This document shows, one piece after another, positions 1 through 11,764 of a stretch of DNA of 64,000 nucleotides (its first letter is position 1; the number at the start of each line of letters is the position of its first letter). The stretch covers positions 198,726,566 through 198,790,565 of the forward strand of contig NC_050096.1 in NCBI RefSeq assembly GCF_902167145.1, given 5' to 3'. The stretch comes from Zea mays (taxonomy: Eukaryota; Streptophyta; Magnoliopsida; Poales; Poaceae). The notes beneath the pieces were generated by a model. The model saw nothing but the letters and a program-made list of their open reading frames with translations. It did no database searches and was not told the origin of the DNA. The translations under genes and the position numbers were made by a program.

Positions 1-1291
1 TTCTTTAATTCACCTCCCACATTTCACAATTATACCTAAGGATTGACTAGCTTCTGTTATCCATGTCCTTGTTTACCTATTTGGGTTGGATTATTATTGT
101 TTAGCTTTATGCTATTGCTCAACTCTAATCAATGAACATGATGAGAATTATCAATGATACGTTGTTTCCCCTCCTTTATTATGATGTTATACTTGTGGTA
201 TTCAAGGGGGCTCGAGCGGTTTCTCGAGTGCCTCTCCGTAAGGACCTGTTCGTTGGATGACCGCCCGGGAAAACAGTGCAACCATGAGGGTGGAATGGGA
301 TGCCCTTAGCTGAATAATTAGAGGAACCGGGGTGTAGTTCGCTTAGCCGTCGTGTCGTTAATGGGGCTCGGTGTATGCGGCTCGCTCTGCCAAGTTTGGT
401 TCGCCCCTTGGGGAGGAGTGCGGTGCATTTAGGAAACCTAACAGGCGGCTACAGCCTCGGGGAATCTTTGTAAAGGCTACGTAGTGAAACCCTGCCTATT
501 CACCTTGGTAGTGTTTAAGGGTTTGATCGGCCCGAGGCAAGAGGGAATCACGGCTTGTGGGTAAAGTGCGCAACCTCTGCAGAGTGTTATAAAACTGATA
601 TATCAGTCGTGCTCGCGGTTATGAGCGGCCAAGAGAGCTCCATTGATTAGTGATACTTGATCAGAGATGTTCGGATTACAGGTGGTGATGAGAATGGCGG
701 TTTTGGTATTGATTATGGCAATGGTAAGTGGTATTCTTTCCGTTTGGAAAGGGTACTTTTGGGTTAACAACTTGGGTTAATACTAAAACCTGGCTCTCTC
801 TACTAGTAATAATGATCTGACCAACTAAAAGCAACTGCTTGACTTACCCCCACATAAAGCTAGTCCACTACAGCCAAACAGGACACTTGCTGAGTATGTT
901 GATGTGTACTCACCCTTGCTCTACACACCAACCCCCCTTCCCCAGGTTGTTCGTGTTGCAACCACTGCTCAGGAGAAGATGAAGCCGTGGAAGAAGACTT
1001 ACAAGAGTTTCAAGAGTACAACAAGTTCTAGGCGTGGGTTAGCAACAAACCCCTAGTCGGCTGCCTGTGTAGGCCGTGTGTATCTATGTTTCTTTTCCGC
1101 ACTTTGATTATTGTTAAAGACTATGTGGATGTCTCGGACATCATGATGTAATCGACTATTATACCCTCTTTTATGTCATTATTTGAGCATTGTGTGATGA
1201 TGTCCAGTTATGTAATTGTTGTGTACGTGAATTGCTGATTATAGCACGTACATGGTTCGCATTCAGTTTACCTTCAAATCTGGGTGTGACA
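1..1291 (+). mobile_element. 5' LTR (3' part only) of a coding-free Gypsy-like retrotransposon
   Basis: This stretch is nearly identical to 6425-7719; aligned by eye it shows only scattered substitutions and a few 1-4 bp indels. It ends in GGTGTGACA and is followed within five bases by a primer-binding-site-like TGGTATCAAAG, so it is the 3' part of a 5' LTR whose start lies before the window. The matching 3' LTR is complete at 4244-7719. LTR length (about 3.5 kb) and the TGTAACACCC start fit the long-LTR Tekay/Del-like chromovirus type, but with no protein domain to test, that family name is inference. Confidence 0.85.
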
Positions 1292-1295
1292 TAAG

Positions 1296-1312
1296 TGGTA
1301 TCAAAGTTGTGC
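1296..1312 (+). other. Primer-binding site of the long-LTR element
   Basis: TGGTATCAAAG starts four bases after the LTR end and resembles the usual initiator-Met tRNA site TGGTATCAGAGC with substitutions. Its position fixes the LTR/internal boundary and the plus-strand orientation. Confidence 0.75.
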
Positions 1313-2310
1313 TGACTGTAGGACCGCTACCCTAGAGTAGCATCAGCCGTTTTAAGGACTTATTGACTATTACTTCACCCCATCCTTGATTCTGCTTCAA
1401 AATATTAGTCACCTCGACTAATTCTATGGTGTGCTCCTTTATGCCCCCTTGCCAAAAAGTATTTTATTCTAGTATGGTCTATACTTCTCTCAATCTATTA
1501 GATCTGATCTCACCTTGTGCTTGCAACATCTTTGTAGATGCCCCCTGACCATAACCTTCTTGTCTTTTGGGATTCATTTCTCTTCCATCATTAAATTGCT
1601 ACCATTTGACCATCTCTATTCCCTTGGTATTGACATGCTCATACCCCTAGATTCTTTAATACTCTTGTTTCAAATGCTTACATCAGAATTTCTACTATCT
1701 ACTTACATATTTTAGTTTATATGTCCATGACCTTTCTGTCTTTTGGGACCCTTTCCTTTTCTGTTGTTAAGTCGCTATCTTTCGGCAATTTCTTGTGTCT
1801 TGGTATTGGTATGCTCATCTCCTTGAAACCTTACATGCTCTCATCTTTTTATATGCTTACCTTTATATCCAATGCCAATTTAAAACATTTCAGTTTACAT
1901 GTCCTTGACCACCCTTGTTTCTTAATGATCCATGAGCGGTCATTTTGTTTTGCACATGCTCGGTGATCTCGTTGTTTCCTTGTAACTTCCTTGGGTAATG
2001 AATCTTTACATCAACCCTTCTGTTGGAAATTTACCTATCTTACCCTTGATTATTTTCTCCACTTCGTCGCTTCACGAGTCTTGCCTTAACTATATCCTTG
2101 GTTATGCTTTTAAATATTATCATATGTACCCTTGACACCTCTATATCCTACGTTGATGTCTGTCCATACCTTCTCTTTAAAATTGTCCCTCTTCTGTCTC
2201 ATACCTTCTTTCTCTTGGCCGTATCCTCTTCTTGGGCTCACGAGTTTGTAACCCCGTCCTTTGTGGTGCTTTTGTTTCTTATTGCCTTTACCCTTCTCAT
2301 CTCTCGATCT

Positions 2311-2475
2311 TACCTTGGTGATTATGCTATGTTCGTTATCTAAAATCTCCAATCTCCTATCCCAATTTGAGAGATGTGTTCTACTTATCTTACCCTTGGT
2401 GATTACGCTATGTTCGTTATCTAAAATCTCCAATCTCCTATCCCAATTTGAGAGCTGTGTTCCACTTATCTTACC
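2311..2475 (+). repeat. Two-copy tandem repeat, period about 80 bp
   Basis: A unit starting TACC(C)TTGGTGATTA and including CCAATCTCCTATCCC and AATTTGAGAG occurs twice in a row, at about 2311 and 2391, with only a few differences. It lies within a wider series of looser repeats. Confidence 0.85.
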
Positions 2476-2639
2476 CTTGGCAATATCCTCTTTACCGCGT
2501 GAAAGCCTGGACGTAACTCCATTCTTTGTTGTACTTATACCACTAGCTCTTCAATGCCTTCATCTTTTTTCTCATGCCCTTGTCAGTTATCGCCTCTAAC
2601 CCTTGCGATATTGATGTCTTCTACCTAAATGCTTACCTT

Positions 2640-3530
2640 GAACTTATCCTTAAAAGCCTCCCCTTTCTTTCGACCAAGTTTGAGAGCTGTGAGTTACCTA
2701 TCTCTCCCTTTATTTCTTTTCACTCCTTGTCGCCTTATAGGTTTATCCTAATTCCATCCTTTGATGTGTTTATATTTGCTAACACCATCCCCTTGTCATA
2801 TATCGATCTTACCTTGTCATTCATCTCTATTCCTGCTCTTTAAAAATCCCCTCTTTTCCACTTCAATTTGAGAGTGGCAATTTACCTATCTGGCCCTTGG
2901 ACGTACCCTCTTCTTTTCCACTTGCAGGTCCTGTCTTAACTCCATCCTTTGTGGTATTTGGTTCTTATGCCTATTTACCTCCTCTCCTACATCTTTGTCC
3001 GTTATCACCTTTAAAACCTTGTAATATTTATACCCTTATCTCCATGCTTACTTTGAACATACCCTTTAAAGCCTCCTCTTTTTCATCGCTGTTTGAGGAT
3101 AATGCCTCACCTACTTCATCATTGATTGCTTCCCCTTCTTTGATGCCTTGCAAGTTTTGTCTAAAATACATCCTTGGTTGTGTTTGTCTGTTATCACCTT
3201 AACCCTTGTCATCCCTTGATCTTTACCATGATGCTTATCTTGCACCTGCATTTTAAAGCCTCCTCTCCCATTCCATTTCAAGAGTGATGTCTTGCATATC
3301 CCGCTCTTGTTCATTCCCTTTTTCCTCTGTCGCGTTGCAAGTCTTGTCCTAACTGTATCTTTTGGTGTGTTTTTGCCTTTCACCTCCCTTACCTTTGTAA
3401 TCTCCAGATCTTTCTATGATGTTATCTTATGCCTACCTTTTGAAATATCATCTTTTCCATCTCGATTTGAGAATGGTGTTTTACCTATCCTGACCTTGGT
3501 TGCATTCTCTCCCTTGTCGGTTATAATCAT
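2640..3530 (+). repeat. Degenerate repeats of about 190-220 bp inside the non-coding element
   Basis: A block reading roughly AAAGCCTCCTCTTTTCCA, then AATTTGAGAG, then TTACCTATC recurs with its TTTGAGAG-like core near 2677, 2868, 3088, 3277 and 3466. Spacing is about 190, 220, 189 and 189 bp. Copies are diverged, so this is an old array or a lineage-specific expansion. A second loose pair around TTTTGGGA-CATTTCTCTTCC lies at about 1560 and 1740. Confidence 0.6.
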
Positions 3531-4226
3531 TGGTTTAGCTCCATCCTTTATTATGCTCATGCCCCTACCCTCCATGTCTTATTATTCCCTTGCCTTTTGT
3601 TGGCCTTAGAGGAAAGACCACCATTTAATTAAAAGGGACGTATAGCAACGAGATGTTTGTTGTTGTATGCTTGTGATGTTTGTCTCTGTGTGATGACTGA
3701 TTTGCTTCTTTGTGATGAGTGTTGATGTGTTGTGGCCCTTGGTCCGCAATGACATCAGTTCACTAGATGAGTGCCATATAGTTGGGTAGTTGGGTTCTCT
3801 CCCCTTCTCTCCTTAATCCATCTATGCTTACCTTTCCTATCTATACCCTTCCCTCTTGCACCTGTCCATTTGGCAACCTCCAACTCCTCCAAATCAGTCA
3901 AGATCGGAGTCGGAAACATCCTCACCAAGCGTGCATCAACGATTCTGTTAAGTGGGTTAGCCGCTAACCCCAAAGAAGACAATGCGATCAACATCAACCA
4001 ACAAAATCAGAGTGGCGCAGCGAAAGAGTGTGTGGGTCCTAACCCACAGGTCCAAGAGATCCTCAAGAATTGCATTGATCGGTCTCAAGCATCGGAAAGT
4101 CAAAGCAAACCAGTCCCCAAGTTAAGCTTGTAGAGTCAAAGTCAACTTAATAAAACCGTGAACAACCGATGAACCAACCCTGTTTTTCTTGCTAGCCTCT
4201 TCTTGAATCTCGAGGGCGAGATTCCT

Positions 4227-4243
4227 GTTAAGGGGGTTAGATT
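4227..4243 (+). other. Polypurine tract of the long-LTR element
   Basis: AAGGGGG followed by TTAGATT sits directly before TGTAACACCC, the first bases of the 3' LTR. This is the expected plus-strand priming site. Confidence 0.7.
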
Positions 4244-4559
4244 TGTAACACCCTGAATTTGGGGGTATAAAATTTCTTTTCTAATACTCACCAAATTCAG
4301 GTGTTACCTTCTTTTTCCTCCTTCTTTTTGCTCCTTTATTCATTTCTTCCCAAATAATAGGGTGTTACTTCAAATATAGGTGTCAATAAAACCATAGAGA
4401 AGTTTTGGTTGTTGCATCCATGTCGAAGCATGTATTATTTTGTTTGTGGAGTGATTTCATGGATCATTCATTCAATTAGGAGTTTTAATTTAAGTAGTAG
4501 GAAGAAGAGAAGATAGGAAGAAATTAAAAAGGAAAAACCTCTCCCTCTCTCCTTTCAGC

Positions 4560-5940
4560 CCAGCCGCGGCCTGCTTCCCCCTCCTCTTTCCCCCCTTTGC
4601 GCGGCCCACCCCGTCTTGGGCCGGCTGGCGTGCGGCCCACCTGGCGCGGCCTACCCCACCCCCTCCCCCTCGCGCTCCCTCAGGCCGGCTGGATGGCGCG
4701 GCCCAGCTCGCCCGCGCGGCCCACCTCGCCCATCCGCGCGGCCCACCAGGCGTGCCCCTCCCCTGGCCCACCCCGCGAAGCGCGCTCGCTCGGCCGCCAG
4801 CGCAGGCACGCGAACGGTTTACCGCCGCCGCCGCTGCCTGGTGGGGCCCTCGCGCGTGTCTACCCCGCTCATCCCGGTCGCCCCTGTTCATCTCCCTTCT
4901 CCCTCCCACGTCGCCCAGCACCTTCTCTCTCCTCCCCATCGCTCTCGTCGCTCGAGATCGCCGTCCTCGCGCCTCGACGCCGATCGTCCGCGCTGCCTTG
5001 TCCTCCGCGGTGAGCCTCCCCATCTCCCTCCCATTCCCCCCCTTCTTCTTCCCCAGCCCCTGCTCGCCGCGTCCCGGCCTCCCCTCCCCGCGCGGCAGCC
5101 AGCTCCGGCGTGCGCGGCCTCGACCCTCCCCCTCGGCTCGACGCGCTCGCCCGCCCCCGGCGCGGCTGCCCGCGCCGCGCGCGCAGCCCCCTCGCGTCCG
5201 GCACGTTGCGCGCGGCCCCCTGCCCTCGGCTCCCGGCGCAGCGAGCTCGGCCCTGGCGCGGTACCTACTGCCCCCATGCGATGCCTCGACGTGGCGGCGC
5301 GCCCGCGCGGCCCCGCCTACGGCGCGGCGTTCCCTGCCCGGCGCGGCTCCCCCTCCTCCGCCCCGTCTCCGTCCGGCTCGGCCCTGGCTTGGCCATGGCG
5401 CGTGGCCGCGGCATGCCCCTGCCCCGCCCCGGTTAGCCCCGCCCCGGCGCGGCTCCCCCCACCCGACCTTGCCCCTGCCCCGGCGCGGCAGTGGCGCGCC
5501 CGCCCGGCTCGCCGCCCCTGCTTGCGGCGCAGCACGGCGTGCCCCCACTCGGCGCGGCTCCCCAGCCCCAGCCCCTGTCACAGCGTGACCTCGCCTCGGC
5601 GCGGCCCGACTTTGCTCCCCAGCGCGGCCGTGGCCTGCTCGCCCCCGCGCGGCCTTGAGCTCGGCCCGGCGTGCCTATGGCGCGTGGCCTTGAGCTCGGC
5701 CAACGCGCGGCCCGCGGGTTCGGTCCCGGCATGGCCCCGCTGCCTGCTCGCGGCGCGCAGCTCGGCCCCGGCGTGCGGGCGGCTCGTCCGTGGCGCGTTA
5801 GCGCGGCCTTGCGCGCGCGTGCTCGCGTGGTGCGCATGGTGCTTTGGCACAGCTCGTCGTGCCCTCGGCGCGCTCGTCTACCCCTAGACGTGCCCGTCTA
5901 CCCCCCCCCCCCCCCCCCCCCCCGTGTACTCTATGCGCGC
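4560..5940. other. GC- and CpG-rich block within the LTR; no gene
   Basis: The block is dominated by GCGCGGC-type strings and CCC runs. It is open in several frames on both strands at once (up to 423 codons plus, 363 minus), as expected when TA-rich stop codons are rare. Predicted products are Pro/Arg/Ala/Gly-rich with no domain. It is an internal part of the LTR, not a host CpG-island promoter. Confidence 0.8.
5901..5923 (+). repeat. Homopolymer run of 23 C
   Basis: An uninterrupted C run follows GTCTA and precedes GTGTACTC. Length may be affected by sequencing or assembly error. Confidence 0.9.
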
Positions 5941-7719
5941 TAATCACGTTGTTCATATTAATGAAATAGAAACTCAATTTTGAAATTGGTTACGTTAGTT
6001 ATTTCATTTAGTTAATCTTGGACCTCGTTTAATGTTGATCAATTGAAAATAGTTATAACTCTAAGAGTGCATGTGGCTAATACTTGTTAGTGTATCTCGA
6101 TGGAATTAGATCACGTAATGATTAGTTATGTATCTATCCGTAATACGCTTTGAGTATAGCTTTAACCACCGCGAGACCTTCTTTCTTCTCTTTCTAGCCA
6201 TGGCGAATGCAATATCGTATGTAATATCTTATGCATATTTGACTTATTTGCTCGCTTGTATGGTGTACTGTTTATTTCCTAATTTGAATGGATGGATGGG
6301 AGTATGTTTGCGCTCGCATAGAGAACGATCTGGTTGAGAAGCCCGGAGAACTCGCAGGAGAAGCCCCTGAGCAGCAGTCGATTGGTGGAGGCAAGTGTCC
6401 CTTGACCTATCTTTGTCCTATACATTCTTTAATTCACCTCCCGCATTTCACAATTATACCTAAGGATTGTCTAGCTTCTGTTATCCATGTCCTTGTTTAC
6501 CTATTTGGGTTGGATTATTATTGTTTAGCTTTATGCTATTGCTCAACTCTAATCAATGAACATGATGAGAATTATCAATGATATGTTGTTTCCCCTCCTT
6601 TATTATGATGTTATACTTGTGGTATTCTAGGGGGCTCGAGCGGTTTCTCGAGTGCATCTCCGTAAGGACCTGTTCGTTGGATGACCGCCCGGGAAAACAG
6701 TGCAACCATGAGGGTAGAATGGGATGCCCTTAGCTGAATAATTAGAGGAACCGGGGTGTAGTTCGCTTAGCCGTCGTGCCGTTAATGGGGCTCGGTGTAT
6801 GCGGCTCGCTCTGCCAAGTTTGGTTCACCCCTTGGGGAGGAGTGCGGTGCATTTAGGAAACCTAACGTGCGGCTATAGCCTCGGGGAATCTTTGTAAAGG
6901 CTACGTAGTGAAACCCTGCCTATTCACCTTGGTAGTGTTTAAGGGTTTGATCGGCCCGAGGCAAGAGGGAATCACGGCTTGTGGGTAAAGTGCGCAACCT
7001 CTGCAGAGTGTTATAAAACTGATATATCAGCCGTGCTCGCGGTTATGAGCGGCCAAGGGTGCTCCATTGATTACTGATACTTGATCAGAGATGTTCGGAT
7101 TACAGGTGGTGATGAGAATGGCGGTTTTGTTATTGATTATGGCAATGGTAAGTGGTATTCTTTCCGTTTGGAAAGGGTACTTTTGGGTTAACAACTTGGG
7201 TTAATACTAAAACCTGACTCTCTCTACTAGTAATAATGATCTGACCAACTAAAAGCAACTGCTTGACTTACCCCCACATAAAGCTAGTCCACTACAGCCA
7301 AACAGGACACTTGCTGAGTATGTTGATGTGTACTCACCCTTGCTCTACACACCAACCCCCCCCCCTTCCCTAGGTTATTCGCGTTGCAACCACTGCTCAG
7401 GAGAAGATGAAGCCGTGGAAGAAGACTTCCAGGAGTTCCAAGAGTACGACAAGTTCTAGGCATGGGTTAGCGGCAAACCCCTAGTCGGCTGCCTGTGTAG
7501 GCCGTGTGTATCTACGTTTCTTTTCCGCACTTTGATTATTGTTAAAGACTATGTGGATTTCTCGGACATCATGATGTAATCGACTATTATACCCTCTTTT
7601 ATGTCATTATTTGAGCACTGTGTGATGATGTCCAGTTATGTAACTGCTGTGTACGTGAATTGTTGATCCTGGCACGTACACGGTTTGCATTCGGTTTACC
7701 TTCAAATCCAGGTGTGACA

Positions 7720-8508
7720 AAATGCTAGTTTAATTTCTAAGGCTAAAGATTTAAAGGTTTGCAATGATTCCATTTCATGTCTTAGAAATGAAAATGCCAT
7801 GCTAAAATCTAAGGTAGATGAATTAAATGTTTACAAACCCTCTACATCTACTGTTGAACATATTGCTATTTGTACTAGATGTAGAGATGTTAATATAGAA
7901 TCTATTCATGATCACCTTGCTTTAATTAAAGAACAAAATGATCATATAGCTCAATTAACTGCAAAAATTAATGAGCATGAAATTGAAAATGAAAAATTTA
8001 AATTTGCTAGAAGCATGCTCTATAGTGGGAGACGCCCTGGCATTATGGATGGCATTGGTTTCCAACAGGGAAGCAATGTCAAGCTTAATGCCCCTAAAAG
8101 ATTGTCTAATTTTGTTAAGGGCAAAGCTCCCATGGTTCAGGATAATGAGGGCTATATTTTATATCCTACTTATTATCCTGAACACAAAATTAGGAGAATT
8201 CATGCTAGGAAACCTCATACTGTTTCACATCAAGCTTTTATGTATAAGAATGAGGCTTCTAGCTCTAGGCAATCAACCCATGTTAAATTGCCTAAAAGGA
8301 AAACTCCTACTGCATCAAATGATCATAAATATTTGATTCAAAACTTTTGATGCTTCTTATGTGCTCACTAACAAATCAGACAAAATAGTTGCCAAATATG
8401 TTGGGGGCAAACACAAGGGGTCAAAGATTTGTGTTTGGGCACCCAAGGTGCTTGTTTCTAACGTGAAAGGACCCAAGACTGTTTGGGTACCTAAGAACAA
8501 GGCCTAAA
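7720..8508 (+). pseudogene. Sirevirus gag, C-terminal part, decayed
   Basis: The frame from about 7799 to 8350 encodes a coiled-coil-like stretch and the sequences ICTRCRDV, ENEKFKFARSMLY and VKGKAPM, which recur in gag of maize-type Sireviruses and in weaker form in the minus-strand copy at 59-60 kb. A frameshift near 8335 moves the rest (YVGGKHKGSK, then KGPKTVWVPK) to another frame that stops near 8508. The N-terminal half lies upstream of the window because the long-LTR element is inserted here. Gag would form the virus-like particle of the retrotransposon; this copy cannot. Confidence 0.85.
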
Positions 8509-8522
8509 TTGTTTTGTAGGTT

Positions 8523-11500
8523 TATGCATCCAGGGGCTCAAGTTGGATAATTGATAGCGGATGCACGAACCACATGACAGGGGAGAAAAGAATGAACTCC
8601 TCCTACGAGAAAAACGAAGATCCCCAGAGAGCTATCACATTCGGGGATAGAAATCAAGGTTTGGTCAAAGGACTTGGTAAAATTGTTATATCACCTGACC
8701 ATTCTATTTCCAATGTTTTTCTTGTAGATTATTTAGATTATAACTTGCTTTCTGTATCTCAATTATGCAAAATGGGCTACAACTGTCTATTTACAGATAT
8801 AAGTGTTACTATCTTTAGAAGAAGTGATGATTCAATAGCATTTAAGGGAGTATTAGAGGGTCAGCTATACTTAGTTGATTTTAACAAAGCTGAACTCCTT
8901 ACTTGCTTAATTGCTAAGACTAATATGGGTTGGCTCTGGCATCGCCGACTAGCCCATGTTGGGATGAAGAATCTTCACAAGCTTCTAAAGGGAGAGCACA
9001 TTTTAGGACTAACAAATGTTCATTTTGAGAAAAACAGGGTTTGTAGCGCATGTCAAGCAAGAAAGCAAGTTGGCACCCATCATCCACACAAGAAGATAAT
9101 GACAACGGACAGGCCACTGGAAATACTCCACATGGATCTATTCGGCCTGATAGCTTAGATAAGCATCGGCGGGAGTAAGTACTGTCTAGTAATTGTGGAT
9201 GATTATTCTCGCTTCACTTGGGTATTCTTTTTGCAGGAAAAATCACAAACCCAAGAGACTTTAAAGGGATTCTTGAGACGGGCTCAAAATGAGTTCGGAT
9301 TGAGAATCAAAAAGATAAGAAGCGACAACGGGACGGAGTTCAAGAACTCACAAATTGAAGGCTTTCTTGAGGATGAGGGCATCAAGCATGAGTTGTCTTC
9401 TCCCTACACACCTCAACAAAATGGTGTAGTGGAGAGGAAGAATAGAACTCTACTGGACATGGCAAGGACCATGCTTGATGACTACAAGACACCGGACCAG
9501 TTTTGGGCTGAGGCGATTAACACCGCCTGCTACTCCATCAACCGGTTATATCTTAACTGAATCCTCAAGAAGACATCATACGAACTCCTCACCGCTAAAA
9601 AGCCCAATGTTTCATATTTTAGAGTCTTTGGTAGCAAATGTTTTATTCTTATTAAAAGAGGTAGAAAATCTAAATTTGCTCCTAAGGCTATAGAAGGCTT
9701 TTTACTAGGATATGACTCAAACACAAGGGCATATAGAGTCCTCAACAAATCCACTTGATTAGTTGAAGTTTCTTGTGACATTGTGTTTGATGAGACTAAT
9801 GGCTCCTAAGTGGAGCAAGTTGATCTTGATGAACTAGATGATGAAGAGGCTCCATGCATCGCGCTGAGGAACATGTCCATTGGGGATGTGTGTCCTAAGG
9901 AATCCGAAGAGCCCACACAAGCACAAGATCAAACGTCATCTTCCATGCAAGCATCTCCACCAACTCAAGATGAGGAATAGGCTCAAAATGATGAAAATGA
10001 AGATCAAGAAGATGAGCCTCCTCAAGAGGAGGACAATGATCAAGGGGGAGATGAAGACAAGGAAGATGAGCAAGAAATACAGGGTCAAAGACCGCCACAC
10101 CCAAGAGTCCACCAAGCAATTCAAAGAGATCACCCCGTCAACTCCATCCTTGGTGACATTCATAAGGGGGTAACCACTAGATCTCGAGTTGTACATTTCT
10201 GTGAACATTACTCTTTTGTGTCCTCTATTGAGCCATACAGGGTGGAGGATGCACTAAGAGATTCAGATTGGGTGCTGGCTATGCAAGAGGAGCTCAACAA
10301 CTTCACGAGGAATGAGGTATGGCATTTAGTTCCACGTCCTAATCAAAATGTTGTAGGTACCAAATGGGTATTCCGCAACAAGCAAGATGAGCATGGTGTG
10401 GTGACAAGAAACAAAGCCCGACTTGTGGCCAAAGGTTATTCACAAGTTGAATGTTTGAATTTTGATGAAACTTATGCACCCGTAGCTAGGCTTGAGTCAA
10501 TTCATATATTACTTGCCTATGCTACTTACCATGGCTTTAAGCTTTATCAGATGGACGTGAAAAGTGCCTTACTCAATGGACCAATCAAGGAAGAGGTCTA
10601 TGTTGAGCAACCTCCTGGCTTTGAAGATAGCGAGTGCCCTAATCATGTCTATAAACTCTCAAAGACGCTTTTTGGGCTCAAGCAAGCCCCAAGAGAATGG
10701 TATGAATGCCTGCGAGATTTCCTTATCACTAATGGCTTCAAAGTCGGAAAAGCTGATCCTACACTCTTTACTAAAACTATTGCAAAATATTTGTTTGTAT
10801 ACCAAATTTATGTTGATGATATCATATTTGGGTCTACTAACAAATCTACTTGTGAAGAGTTTAGTAGGATCATGATACAGAAATTCGAGATGTCTATAAT
10901 GGGGGAGTTGAAGTATTTCCTAGGATTTCAAGTCAAGCAACTCCAAGACGGCACCTTCATCAGCCAAACAAAGTACATTCAAGACATACTTAACAAGTTT
11001 GGAATGAAGGATGCCAAGCCCATCAAGACACCCATGGGAACCAATGGGCATCTCAACCTCGACACGGGAGGTAAATCCGTAGATCAAAAGGTATACCAGT
11101 CGATGATAGGATCTTTACTCTATTTATGTGCATCTCGACCGGATATTATGCTTTCTGTATGCATGTGTGCAAGGTTCCAAGCCGATCCTAAGGAAGTTCA
11201 CCTTAGGGCCGTGAAAAGAATCATGAGATATTTAGTTTACACTCCTAAGTTTGGACTTTGGTACCCCAAGGGATCCACTTTTGATTTAATAGGATATTCA
11301 GATGATGATTGGGCAGGGTGTAAAATTGATATGAAGAGCACATCAGGGACTTGTCAGTTTCTGGGGAGATCCCTGGTGTCTTGGGCTTCAGAGAAACAAA
11401 AACTCAGTAACTCTTTCCACCGCCAAAGCCGAGTATATTGCCGCAGGCCATTGTTGTGTGCAATTACTTTGGATGAGGCAAACCCTTAGGGACTATGGCT

Positions 11501-11764
11501 GCAAATTGAGCAAAGTCACTCTCCTATGTGACAATGAGAGTGCAATCCGCATGGCGGATAATCCCGTTGAACACAGCTGCACTAAGCACATAGACATTCG
11601 GTATCACTTTCTGAGGGATCACCAACAAAGGGGGATATGGAAATTACTTATGTTAGCACCAAAGAACAATTAGCCGATATCTTTACCAAGCCTTTAGATG
11701 AGAAAACCTTTAGCAAACTTAGGAATGAGCTAAATATTCTTGATTCTCGGAATTTTGATTGAAA
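8523..11764 (+). pseudogene. Sirevirus (Copia) pol: protease, integrase, RT, RNase H; broken
   Basis: Domains in order: protease [11 protein letters not shown] (about 8550); GAG-pre-integrase [15 protein letters not shown] with a CSACQ pair (8935-9060); integrase core with HMDLFG, RSDNGTEF and [12 protein letters not shown] (9130-9440); an acidic linker (9800-10100); reverse transcriptase with KWVFRNK and YVDDIIFG (10218-10900); RNase H ending TKPLDEKTF (to 11764). In-frame stops lie near 9158, 9560, 9758, 9810 and 9979, and frameshifts near 11400 and 11632, so no full polyprotein can be made. The same order and close similarity are seen in the intact minus-strand pol at 55981-59187. Confidence 0.92.

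Larger units (their letters stand above)
1292..4243 (+). mobile_element. Internal region of the long-LTR element, without gag or pol
   Basis: About 2.95 kb lies between the primer site and a polypurine tract. No frame shows a zinc knuckle, protease DSG, YxDD reverse transcriptase or integrase motif. The plus strand is pyrimidine-rich and built largely from degenerate repeats. Short open frames here (longest about 120 codons) look like by-products of low-complexity sequence. An element with a primer site, polypurine tract and near-identical LTRs but no proteins fits a large retrotransposon derivative (LARD) moved by proteins supplied in trans. The last 500 bp (3740-4140) is less repetitive and holds a 120-codon frame with no recognisable domain. 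Confidence 0.7.
4244..7719 (+). mobile_element. Complete 3' LTR (3476 bp) of the long-LTR Gypsy-like element
   Basis: The LTR starts TGTAACACCC after a polypurine tract and ends GGTGTGACA; the last 1.3 kb matches the partial 5' LTR at 1-1291. It contains an extreme GC/CpG-rich block (4560-5940) and a 23-base C run. Immediately after 7719 the sequence becomes Sirevirus gag, so this element was inserted inside another retrotransposon; the flanking duplication should begin AAATG, but the left side is outside the window. Long open frames across the GC block on both strands are composition artefacts. Confidence 0.85.

Noticed and set aside
1515..3609. Several 60-110 codon frames in the long-LTR element, hydrophobic in appearance
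   Set aside because: Pyrimidine-rich DNA gives Leu/Ser/Phe/Pro-rich translations in any frame; these follow the repeat units and contain no domain.
4490..5887. Very long open frames on both strands (423 and 363 codons)
   Set aside because: They overlap in several frames within a CpG-rich block of an LTR, encode Pro/Arg/Ala low-complexity sequence and match no domain; stop codons are simply rare at this composition.
4244..7719. Idea that the GC-rich block is a captured host gene fragment
   Set aside because: No exon structure or protein similarity is visible and the block reads as simple GCGCGGC-type repeats; without family copies to compare I do not claim capture.
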